Shown here: piece after piece, positions 26,701-34,374 of the stretch
Layout: every line of letters begins with the position of its first letter
How positions within the stretch are numbered: the first letter of the stretch is position 1
DNA from: Tropicibacter alexandrii
GTDB lineage: Bacteria > Pseudomonadota > Alphaproteobacteria > Rhodobacterales > Rhodobacteraceae
Reading direction: 5' to 3'
NCBI RefSeq assembly: GCF_003667315.2
Contig: NZ_RCTZ02000021.1
Span: 1 to 64,000 of the forward strand
DNA length: 64,000 bases
Notes under the pieces: generated by a model
The model's database searches: none
The model's input: the letters and a program-made list of their open reading frames with translations, nothing else
What the model was told of the DNA's origin: nothing
Program-made: the position numbers and the translations under genes

Positions 26701-28602
26701 TCGCGGGCCATGTCCACCATCGTCGTGCTCGAACGCCCGACGCTGCGTGAAGTGCGGCGCTTCGACTATGATCTTGTGACCGAACCGGTGAATGGCGAAC
26801 GTGTCTACCGCACCGAGGTCAAGGTGCGCCTGTCCGAGGACGGGCTGCTGGCGGTGACCTCGGAGTTCGAGATCGGGTACAAACAGAGCCTGAATGGCTC
26901 GACGCTCGTCACCACCTATGACGTGGCTTCGGGGCGCGAAGTGCAGCGCATCACGCTGAAGGAGCGTCAGCAAGACATCGACTGGACCGATGCCAACGAG
27001 TTGCGCGTCAAGCGGGACAACCGATGGGAGGTCTTCAACCCCCGCACCGCTGAGTCCCTGCGCACCGAGTCGCCTGACTTCGACTTCACGCGCGAGCTTG
27101 CGGACGGGCGGGCGCTGACATGGTTCTGGGACCATATCGAGCTGGATGACCGCTCCATCACCTTTCCCTACAACCTGCGCGACGTCGAGGTGCGCGATGA
27201 CTTGAACCTTGCCATCGGCATGACCAGCGGCAACGAGGTGGTGTTCGTCGATCTGCGGAATATGGAAAAGGCCCTGACCATCTCGACCCGCGCAGACGGC
27301 GAGTGGATCGGCTATGCGCCCGATGGCCGCTTCACCGCGTCGCTGGGGGGCACCGAAGGGGTCTATTGGTCGCTGGGCGACAATTTCCTGCCCTTCGAGG
27401 CGCTCAAGGATCGCTATGAACGCCCGGGTCTGATCCGCAACAAGCTGCAAGCCATCGCCAGCGGCAGCGCGCCCGCACCCGAGGACAAGGCGCCAGATGT
27501 GGCCGCCGACATCTTTGAAGCGCCGTATACGGTCAGCCTGAAATCAGCCCCCGTTGTGCGGACCGAGGCGGGCAGCTTCACGTTGGAACTGTCGGTCGAA
27601 AAGCTGAAGGAGGGCCTGCCCGACCCAGAGATCGAATATGTTCTGAACGGGCGTCGCGTGCTGAAATCCCGTGGTTTCGAAGAGGACGCCTTCTTTGATG
27701 GCAACGAAACCATCGGCCTGACCCGCAAATTCGATCTCAATCCCGGTCGCAACGTGATCGAGGCCAGCCTCGTTTGGAAGAATGCCCGCCTGATGACACA
27801 GCGCGTCGAGGTCGAGCGGACCTCGAAAAGCGATGTGGAGCTGCAGGCGGCGGGCCGGACTTTGTGGTTCTTCGGCGTCGGTGTCTCGGATTACGAAATC
27901 AGCGCTCAGAACCTCAACTTCGCCCATCGCGATGCCGAGGAACTGGCGAAGCTGGCCGCCGCACAGGAAGGCAGGCTGTTCGATCAGGTCCGAACCAAGA
28001 TCCTGACCAATGCCGACGCCACGGAACGCAATGTGCGCATCGAGATGAACGAGTTTCTCAAGGATTCAGCGCCCGATGACGTCGTGGTGCTGTTCCTGGC
28101 CGGGCATGGCGTGACGGACGACGAGCAGCAGCTGTATTTCATGACTCATGACGCAGACTTGTCGCGGCCTTACACGGGCATGAGCGTAGACCGCTTCCGT
28201 CAGTTCCTTGAAAACCGTCCGATCAACCAAAGCGCGTTGATGCTGCTGGACATCTGCCATTCCGGCGCCGCCCAGAACGAAGGCCGCGTGGTCGCCGATG
28301 ACGCAGTCCAAAGCCTGACCGAGGGCACAGGCGCGGTGGTCTTTGCCTCGTCGTCCGGGTCGCAGAAGTCGCTGGAGGACGAAAGCTTTGGTGGCGGGCA
28401 TGGCGCCTTTACCGCGGCGCTACTGGATGGACTGCGCGGCATGGCGGACCAGACCGTCGGCAATCGCGATGGCTTCAACACGCTGCAGGAGATGATCGTC
28501 TTTGCCACGTCCGAAGTGCCGAAATTGACCGACGGGCGCCAACGCCCGACCTATCCCCGGATTGAGCAGTCGTTGGACTATGCTTTGACGGAAGTGGAGT
28601 AG
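23746..28602 (+). CDS. Giant periplasmic protein: helical repeats, OmpA, beta-propeller, caspase-like domain
   Basis: This 1618-residue protein has an unusual domain order. A signal peptide (MFHRLKPLMTAALLALPGGAMA) is followed by TPR-like helical repeats (about 35-430). An OmpA-type peptidoglycan-binding domain lies at about 450-565 (IEGHTDSVGSDAINMPLSRDR, then RATNETQAGRQTNRRVEI). WD40/beta-propeller repeats run from about 580 to 1230 (SPDGRLLITGETPIQVWDIE). A beta-sandwich linker follows, and a C-terminal caspase-like (peptidase C14) domain spans about 1365-1610. The catalytic dyad is visible: His1454 in LFLAGHGVTDDEQQLYFMTH and Cys1504 in LMLLDICHSGAAQ. The OmpA domain should tether it to the cell wall. 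It follows a papain-like protease by 34 bp. Activation and substrates are unknown. All domain calls are from motif recognition. Confidence 0.82.
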   Translation: MFHRLKPLMTAALLALPGGAMALDCAYCAGKSPTELLKLSAHLGSNALRTQIRGWLAQEYPDTAPGLTARAWVASRNGAPVDEVVALYKRAIEKDPTLTTPYINAGFELAEVKRYEESDALYLAGLPYSDGDNLLTRNIFFNLRYDGRADEANAFLDESIRKGYMPAWARDYIIGIAYQSAGQRDEAVRLYKRALDKGGDYEVLERYVDNKLRLLTAQRANRDTRLRVFYEAVDWAEANNSARAMELAAQKLHKDFRFYTDAGKYYERAFDMEPTPEKALDGYYAVVNYDYGLATRLLDKAARAFPDNYEVLRTLAYHNSVVVINEDRIRRHGADAVANAPTMETLRGALNVYVNGLEEVGDDETPVALFERHLPDVTGAARRGMLGNFIDNRIRVGDYDRAAALLDEIREFGSDLSSAWLGVREARVRNGLRLTGARDRYYAENPFLLDWERRFGESLNVSVEFASGKADLRPSGFPLLDEAAAALTGEDAEKYVFMIEGHTDSVGSDAINMPLSRDRAASVERYFIEQAGLDPARLQTQGYGPRNPRATNETQAGRQTNRRVEIRPYGNLSAPQVASAGWMNLSRVKISPDGRLLITGETPIQVWDIERNVRLHELPIGGTKEADISPNGRYLATRSSFRDATGKITYQLLVYDLRTGLLKSQVRTDFTVNNLQFGPFSERVAFTDATGYLRVLTLADNSVKTTKIDTIRGSARMLFLNDGKRILATASSRHPVSVFDADTLERIDQFRQEDWILSWVQSADGQYIAAMTNGYELHTYDAKSYRLLNRKKLPTSSFRMRAHPSKPWVMVQDAFDNDTKLVLADMRDGRVISSLRHDEPLDGNWTPDGVHFVVSHEGEMKWFEAETMTPVRTQPNLAHQGKGLTLIDGTDLAISRDTGGNSVWNLRTGRRVHRFDVPVAYGWAKLNESGSILVSVTEDGQVVTFDSATYQHDIAEDTGLNVGSISTNGDDYIVVASKPDDLQGKSRAMSTIVVLERPTLREVRRFDYDLVTEPVNGERVYRTEVKVRLSEDGLLAVTSEFEIGYKQSLNGSTLVTTYDVASGREVQRITLKERQQDIDWTDANELRVKRDNRWEVFNPRTAESLRTESPDFDFTRELADGRALTWFWDHIELDDRSITFPYNLRDVEVRDDLNLAIGMTSGNEVVFVDLRNMEKALTISTRADGEWIGYAPDGRFTASLGGTEGVYWSLGDNFLPFEALKDRYERPGLIRNKLQAIASGSAPAPEDKAPDVAADIFEAPYTVSLKSAPVVRTEAGSFTLELSVEKLKEGLPDPEIEYVLNGRRVLKSRGFEEDAFFDGNETIGLTRKFDLNPGRNVIEASLVWKNARLMTQRVEVERTSKSDVELQAAGRTLWFFGVGVSDYEISAQNLNFAHRDAEELAKLAAAQEGRLFDQVRTKILTNADATERNVRIEMNEFLKDSAPDDVVVLFLAGHGVTDDEQQLYFMTHDADLSRPYTGMSVDRFRQFLENRPINQSALMLLDICHSGAAQNEGRVVADDAVQSLTEGTGAVVFASSSGSQKSLEDESFGGGHGAFTAALLDGLRGMADQTVGNRDGFNTLQEMIVFATSEVPKLTDGRQRPTYPRIEQSLDYALTEVE

Positions 28603-28639
28603 GACATTGGCATATCCGGTTTAGTGTGTTGCGCAATAT

Positions 28640-28665
28640 GGGGTGCCACCGGCCGTTGGCACCCC
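28640..28665. terminator. Hairpin between convergent genes
   Basis: GGGGTGCCA and TGGCACCCC form a perfect 9-bp stem with an 8-nt loop between the caspase-domain gene and the convergent rtcR gene. It could terminate both transcripts. No strong T-run flanks it. Confidence 0.5.
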
Positions 28666-28775
28666 AAGCATACCGCAAAACGCTGCAGCTTGGTCTCAAC
28701 GACCGCTTCGTGGCGCTGGCACCGGCCTCATGCGGAAAACTATGGTCCAAAAGCCGCAGTTCACGGCGGACCAGG

Positions 28776-30374
<1,599 letters not shown>

Positions 30375-30399
30375 GACTCTATCCAATCATATATACAGC

Positions 30400-30418
30400 T
30401 ATACGCCCCTATCGTATA
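30400..30418. promoter_or_regulatory. Dyad in rtcR-rsr divergent region
   Basis: TATACG at 30400-30405 and CGTATA at 30413-30418 form a perfect 6-bp inverted repeat about 130 bp upstream of rsr. It is a candidate upstream activator site for RtcR. The flanks are AT-rich and contain further TATA steps (ATATATACAG at 30389). The assignment rests on symmetry and position only. Confidence 0.4.
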
Positions 30419-30550
30419 TCCAGAAGGGGCAATTCGCAAAACCTGAATTCCCCATGCAAAAACAATATACTACGCTATTTTCGCTTTTTCTTCGGCCCTC
30501 GCGGCACGCCATGGCACAACAGGCTTACCGAAGAGAGAAGGAAGAGAGCA

Positions 30551-32104
30551 ATGGCAAACAAATCCGTGTTTGCATCGATCAAGGGCCGGTTCGCCAAGGC
30601 GGAAACCGTGAACGCCGAAGGCGCGCCGGCCTACCGCCATTCCGATGCACATGCCCTCGCGCAGGTGGCCATGACTGGCACCTTTGGCGGCATGTTCTAT
30701 ACCGATCCGGCGGACGAACTGGAGTATGTCGTTGATCTGGCCGAGACCGTCGATCCGGTGGTTCTGGCCAAGACGGCGATCTACGCCCGCAGCAAAGGGT
30801 ACATGAAAGATATGCCGGTTGTCTTGCTGGCGGTTCTGGCGCGGCGTGATCCGGCGCTCTTCCGGGCGGTGTTTCCGCGCGTCGTAGACAACGGCAAGAT
30901 GCTGCGCACCTTCGTTCAGGTGATCCGCTCTGGCGCGACTGGGCGCAAATCGCTGGGCTCCGCGCCAAAGGCGGTGGTGCAGAATTGGCTGAACTCGGCG
31001 TCCGACCGGGCGCTGTTGCAGGCCAATATCGGCAATGACCCGTCTTTGGCGGATGTCATCAAGATGGTGCATCCAAAGCCCGAGACGGCAGAGCGTGAGG
31101 CGCTTTTTGCGTGGATCGTCGGTCGCCCGTGCGAGGCGCGGCTTTTGCCGCAGCCCGTGCAGGATTGGATGGCCTTCAACAAGGCGGGCAAAGGAACCGT
31201 GCCGGACGTGCCGTTCCAAATGCTGACCCAACTGCCGCTGTCGCCCCAGCAATGGGCGCGGCTGGCGCGGAACGGGTCGTGGCAAATGGTGCGGCAGGGT
31301 CTGAACATGTTCCTGCGTCACGGGGTCTTCAACGTGACGAAGAACGTCGATCACGTGGCGGCCCTGCTGCGCGACCCCGAGGCGATCCGCAAGGCGCGTG
31401 CCTTCCCCTACCAGTTGATGGTCGCGGCGCAGCACGTGTCCCCAGAGATGCCAGAGGCCATCGTCGAGGCGCTGCACGATGCGATGGAAATCGCGGTACA
31501 GAACGTGCCGAAGGTGCAAGGTCAGGTTGTCGTCTGCCCGGATGTGTCCGGGTCGATGCTCTGTCCGGTCACGGGGTATCGCGCCAGGGCCTCGTCCAAG
31601 GTTCGTCACGTCGATGTGGCGGCTCTGGTGGCGGCGGCGTTCTTGCGGGTGAACCGGGGTTGCACGGTGCTGCCGTTCGAGTTTCAGGTGCGTGAAGCGC
31701 GTCTGCGGGCGCGTGACACCGTGCTGACCAACGCCGAGCGGCTGGCCGCGATGGCGGGCGGCGGAACGAACTGTTCCGCGCCGCTCAAGTGGCTGAACGA
31801 TCGTGGCCGGTCCCCGGACCTCGTGGTCTTTGTGTCGGACAACCAATCTTGGGTCGATGCCGGGAATGGTCGTCAGGGGACCGCGATGATGCAGGAATGG
31901 GACCGCCTCAAGCGGCGCAACCCCAAGGCTCGCCTCGTCTGTATCGACATCGCGCCCTATGGCTCGACGCAGGTGCAGACGCGCCGTGACGTGCTGAACG
32001 TCGGTGGGTTTTCCGATGCGGTCTTCACCCAGATCGCGGCCTTTGCCAGCGGTCAGACCGATGGCGACCATTGGCTGCGCGAGATCGAACAGATCGCGCT
32101 TTGA
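30551..32104 (+). CDS. rsr: Ro60/Rsr homologue (TROVE domain plus vWA domain)
   Basis: This 517-residue protein is a bacterial Ro autoantigen homologue. The TROVE/HEAT-repeat ring spans about residues 15-320 and is recognisable in GGMFYTDPADELEYVVDLAE and FPYQLMVAAQHV. A von Willebrand A domain carries the MIDAS motif DVSGSM (Asp331, Ser333, Ser335) and FVSDNQSW. Rsr binds Y RNAs and misfolded RNAs and, in Deinococcus and Salmonella, hands RNA to PNPase. It is followed directly by the Y-RNA-like array and rtcB, the arrangement known from rsr-yrl-rtcB operons. GAGAGAAGGAAGAGAGC precedes the ATG. Confidence 0.92.
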   Translation: MANKSVFASIKGRFAKAETVNAEGAPAYRHSDAHALAQVAMTGTFGGMFYTDPADELEYVVDLAETVDPVVLAKTAIYARSKGYMKDMPVVLLAVLARRDPALFRAVFPRVVDNGKMLRTFVQVIRSGATGRKSLGSAPKAVVQNWLNSASDRALLQANIGNDPSLADVIKMVHPKPETAEREALFAWIVGRPCEARLLPQPVQDWMAFNKAGKGTVPDVPFQMLTQLPLSPQQWARLARNGSWQMVRQGLNMFLRHGVFNVTKNVDHVAALLRDPEAIRKARAFPYQLMVAAQHVSPEMPEAIVEALHDAMEIAVQNVPKVQGQVVVCPDVSGSMLCPVTGYRARASSKVRHVDVAALVAAAFLRVNRGCTVLPFEFQVREARLRARDTVLTNAERLAAMAGGGTNCSAPLKWLNDRGRSPDLVVFVSDNQSWVDAGNGRQGTAMMQEWDRLKRRNPKARLVCIDIAPYGSTQVQTRRDVLNVGGFSDAVFTQIAAFASGQTDGDHWLREIEQIAL

Positions 32105-32112
32105 ACGAATAC

Positions 32113-32135
32113 GGGGGCGCGTTTGCGCGCGCCCC
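32113..32135 (+). other. GC-rich hairpin between rsr and the Y-RNA array
   Basis: GGGGCGCG (32114-32121) can pair with CGCGCCCC (32128-32135) eight bases after the rsr stop. There is no T-run, so it may be a processing or 3'-protecting hairpin that separates rsr mRNA from the small RNAs rather than a terminator. Confidence 0.45.
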
Positions 32136-32150
32136 TGACACCTGAAATTT

Positions 32151-32217
32151 CGGGCGGAATGCCTGCGGGAGTACAGCTTCAACCTGTCATCCCTCTCGCA
32201 ATTCCCTTGTCCGCCCG
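32151..32217 (+). ncRNA. Y-RNA-like unit A (minimal, no tRNA module)
   Basis: The outer stem CGGGCGGA pairs perfectly with TCCGCCCG. An asymmetric internal loop follows (ATGCC opposite ATTCCCTTG). The inner 8-bp stem is TGCGGGAG with CTCTCGCA, ending in TACAG and a small ACAG/CTGT hairpin. The same plan, with the conserved ATGCC and CTTG strands, recurs in the three units downstream with different stem sequences, which is covariation. The loop resembles the Ro-binding site of Y RNAs (CGAAxG opposite CUUG). This unit lacks a tRNA-like part. Exact RNA ends are not known. Confidence 0.72.
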
Positions 32218-32233
32218 ACCCGAATGAAAGCCC

Positions 32234-32371
32234 CTCGGCGAATGCCTGTGGAACTACAGATCGTTAATCTCCGTGTCGCGGGTTCGAATCCCGCCGCGCC
32301 AGCCATTTCACTGATGGCGCGTAGCTCAGTCTGGTAGAGCAGGAACGTTTCACACCCGACTTGTCGCCGGG
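32234..32371 (+). ncRNA. Y-RNA-like unit B with circularly permuted tRNA module
   Basis: The outer stem CTCGGCGA/TCGCCGGG, the internal loop ATGCC/CCCGACTTG and the inner stem TGTGGAAC/GTTTCACA repeat the Ro-binding plan. Inside is a tRNA in permuted order. The T-arm GCGGG-TTCGAAT-CCCGC (32278-32294), acceptor 3' strand CGCGCCA plus GCCA (32295-32305) and a 9-nt linker come first. The acceptor 5' strand TGGCGCG (32315-32321) and a D-arm GCTC-AGTCTGGTA-GAGC follow. The two acceptor strands pair over 7 bp. The Y stem thus replaces the anticodon arm. This matches the tRNA mimicry described for YrlA RNAs. Confidence 0.8.
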
Positions 32372-32377
32372 ACCCCT

Positions 32378-32453
32378 TGGAAAGTAGCTCAATTGGTAGA
32401 GCACCGGTTTTTGGTACCGGGGGTTGCAGGTTCGAGCCCTGCCTTTCCAGCCA
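32378..32453 (+). tRNA. tRNA-Gln (anticodon UUG)
   Basis: A complete cloverleaf is visible. The acceptor is TGGAAAG with CTTTCCA, the D-arm GCTC-AATTGGTA-GAGC, and the anticodon arm CCGGT-TTTTGGT-ACCGG with anticodon TTG. The T-arm is GCAGG-TTCGAGC-CCTGC, with discriminator G and encoded CCA. The U1-A72 pair, G73 and the anticodon are glutamine identity features. It lies 6 bp after Y-RNA unit B and 27 bp before unit C, inside the RNA-repair operon, which is not a usual place for a housekeeping tRNA. Whether it is charged in vivo cannot be told from sequence. Confidence 0.9.
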
Positions 32454-32480
32454 AATTTTAGACCGAAAGACGAAAGGAAT

Positions 32481-32656
32481 TGTCCCGGCGAATGCCCGGA
32501 GGAACTACAGCACCATCATCCGGAACACACCCGAGCGGGTTCGACTCCCCTCCTTGCGGGCGCCCATACGGCAAACGCGGCCACCCATTTGGTCGCGGGG
32601 CGGGGTCCGGTATGTTTCTCCACGGTCGTTGGATCGACCACCTTGTCGCCGGGACA
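32481..32656 (+). ncRNA. Y-RNA-like unit C with divergent tRNA-like module
   Basis: The outer stem is the strongest of the four: TGTCCCGGCGA pairs with TCGCCGGGACA over 11 perfect bp. The inner stem is GGAGGAAC with GTTTCTCC, followed by TACAG as in the other units. The 3' side of the internal loop carries an extra hairpin, GGTCG-TTGGAT-CGACC, just before the conserved CACCTTG. The module contains a T-loop-like arm (GGG-TTCGACT-CCC, extended by GAG/CTC past a bulged C). A second hairpin is CGCGGCC with GGTCGCG. The D-arm and acceptor are not convincing, so this copy is either degenerate or structurally distinct. Confidence 0.68.
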
Positions 32657-32665
32657 TGAATGACA

Positions 32666-32804
32666 GCGCGGGGAATGCCCGCAGGACTACAGGTAGACGC
32701 ACCTCCTTCGGAGGGGGCCTTTTCCAAAGGCTGTGCCGGTTCAAATCCGGCCCGGGGAAACCCGGTGGCGGAATTCACTGTCCTGCGATCCCTTGCCCCC
32801 GCGC
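32666..32804 (+). ncRNA. Y-RNA-like unit D with permuted tRNA-Leu-like module
   Basis: The outer stem is GCGCGGGG/CCCCGCGC, the internal loop AATGCC/ATCCCTTG and the inner stem CGCAGGAC/GTCCTGCG. The module is a permuted class II (leucine-like) tRNA. GGTAGACGC is the 3' half of the D-arm; a CCTCC-TTC-GGAGG hairpin replaces the anticodon arm. A long variable arm (GCCTTT-TCC-AAAGGC) and a perfect T-arm (GCCGG-TTCAAAT-CCGGC, 32735-32751) follow. The acceptor CCGGG-GAAA-CCCGG is closed by a GAAA tetraloop (32752-32765), then TGGCGGAATT forms the 5' half of the D-arm. The Ro-binding stem is therefore inserted in the D-loop. Confidence 0.8.
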
Positions 32805-32826
32805 CAGACGTACGAGGAAAATGATT

Positions 32827-34245
32827 ATGAACACTGAAGCGACATTCGAGCCCGTCACTGGCGACCACCTGAAGGATTGGGGGCATCGCCCCGGCAAGCA
32901 GTTCCCGGACCTGCTGGCGCGCGCCAATGCGCTGCGGGCCGAGGGCTATGGGTTGGTGAAAATCCGCGCCGAGCTGGCGGACGAGATTCCGGCTGTGCTG
33001 CCGACCATGGACCTGCGCGCTGCTGGCGCGGTCTCCTTTCACGAGACCATCGAGGCGCAGGACGCTGACGAGTTGGACAACGTGACCAAGGTGCGTGAGA
33101 CCATGACCGAGGTGATGCGTGTGCCAACGGTCGAGGCCGGTGCGATCATGCCCGACGCCTGCCCTGCCGGTCCGGTGGGGACGATCCCCGTCGGCGGTGT
33201 GGTGGCGGCGCGTAATGCGATCCATCCGGGGATGCACTCGGCCGATATCTGCTGTTCGGTGATGATCACCGATCTGGGCTTCGCCGATCCGCGCGCCGTG
33301 TTGGACGCGGCCCAGTCGGTCACGCATTTCGGCCCCGGCGGACGTCCGCAGGGCAAACGCTTCACCGTGTCCATGGGCCTGCTGGATGCATTCCGTGCCA
33401 ACCCGTTCCTCGACAACCCCAAGAGCCTGCGCATGGCGCAGGAACACATGGGGACGCAGGGCGACGGCAACCATTTCCTGTTCGTCGGGCGCTCGCGCAA
33501 GACGGGGCGGACGGCGATCGTCACCCATCACGGGTCGCGCGGTCCGGGGGCGGTTCTGTACAAGACCGGCATGATCGCGGCGGAGCGGTTCCGCAAGGCA
33601 TTGTCACCGCAGACGCCGAAACAGAACGCATGGATTCCGGCGGATACGGAGGAAGGGCGGGACTACTGGGCCGCTCTGCAACTGATCCGCAAGTGGACCA
33701 AGGCCAACCACAACGCCATCCATCAGGCCACGGTGGAGGCCGTGGGCGCCGAAGTGGGCGATCGTTTCTGGAACGAGCATAACTTCGTCTTCAAGCGCGG
33801 TGACCTGTTCTTCCATGGCAAAGGGGCGACCCCCGCTTGGGACGGGTATGCGGCAGACGCGACCGGGCTGACCCTCATTCCGCTCAACATGGCGGAACCG
33901 GTACTGGTGGTGCGTGGCCGCGATGCGGCGCATGGCCTTGGCTTCAGCCCGCACGGCGCGGGACGCAACTATTCGCGCTCGGAGCATCGGCGCCGGATGG
34001 GCTCGGCCACACCCGAGCAGATGTTGCAGGCAGAAACGGAGGGCCTCGACGTGCGGTTTCACGCCGGCGGTGTCGATGCCTCGGAATTGCCGTCGTCCTA
34101 CAAGAGGGCGGACAGTGTCGTGCGTCAGATCAAGCAGCACGGTCTGGCCGAGATCGAGGATTACATCGACCCCTACGGCTGCATCATGGCTGGTGACGTG
34201 GCGCCGTTCTGGAAAAACAGACCGAAGAAAGGCAGGCGGACCTGA
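32827..34245 (+). CDS. rtcB: RtcB-type RNA ligase
   Basis: This 472-residue protein is an RtcB-family 3'-phosphate/5'-OH RNA ligase, which uses GTP and Mn2+. Metal-binding segments are HSADICCSVM (Asp140, Cys143), QGDGNHFLFV (His216) and IVTHHGSRGP (His234/235). The guanylated histidine lies in SPHGAGRNYSR (His376). The sequence is RtcB2-like, shorter and divergent from E. coli RtcB. The start at 32827 is 9 nt after GAGG; an ATG at 32821 is equally in frame. No rtcA cyclase follows, so 2',3'-cyclic ends would need hydrolysis by RtcB itself. It is the last gene of the rsr, Y-RNA, tRNA operon. Confidence 0.92.
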   Translation: MNTEATFEPVTGDHLKDWGHRPGKQFPDLLARANALRAEGYGLVKIRAELADEIPAVLPTMDLRAAGAVSFHETIEAQDADELDNVTKVRETMTEVMRVPTVEAGAIMPDACPAGPVGTIPVGGVVAARNAIHPGMHSADICCSVMITDLGFADPRAVLDAAQSVTHFGPGGRPQGKRFTVSMGLLDAFRANPFLDNPKSLRMAQEHMGTQGDGNHFLFVGRSRKTGRTAIVTHHGSRGPGAVLYKTGMIAAERFRKALSPQTPKQNAWIPADTEEGRDYWAALQLIRKWTKANHNAIHQATVEAVGAEVGDRFWNEHNFVFKRGDLFFHGKGATPAWDGYAADATGLTLIPLNMAEPVLVVRGRDAAHGLGFSPHGAGRNYSRSEHRRRMGSATPEQMLQAETEGLDVRFHAGGVDASELPSSYKRADSVVRQIKQHGLAEIEDYIDPYGCIMAGDVAPFWKNRPKKGRRT

Positions 34246-34257
34246 GCGGCCCGCCTG
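34233..34257 (+). terminator. Terminator-like hairpin at the rtcB end
   Basis: CAGGCGG (34233-34239) pairs with CCGCCTG (34251-34257) across the rtcB stop codon. No T-run follows, but it marks a plausible 3' end of the RNA-repair operon. Confidence 0.4.
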
Positions 34258-34374
34258 TCTACAGACAAATCGCCCCCGAACGAATGACTGCCAGCTCTGT
34301 GACGCCCGAAACTCAGCGGCACCGCATGACGCCAAGCGACCTGTGCGGGACATTCCAAGCCGGGCACGACGAGA

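Noticed and set aside
30507-30530. Canonical sigma-54 promoter before rsr
   Set aside because: TGGCAC and GGCACG elements occur, but no GC lies at the strict -12 spacing, so I do not list it as a promoter.
30470-32182. 570-codon minus-strand frame opposite rsr
   Set aside because: Shadow of the Ro60 homologue; no domain and it would run through the Y-RNA region.
32151-32804. Repeat array taken as CRISPR
   Set aside because: Repeated ATGCC and TACAG motifs recur at irregular spacing and belong to paired stems; there are no uniform spacers and no cas genes.
32377-32820. Open frame upstream of rtcB as an N-terminal extension
   Set aside because: It runs through the tRNA and Y-RNA structures and has no start signal; RtcB homology begins after 32821.
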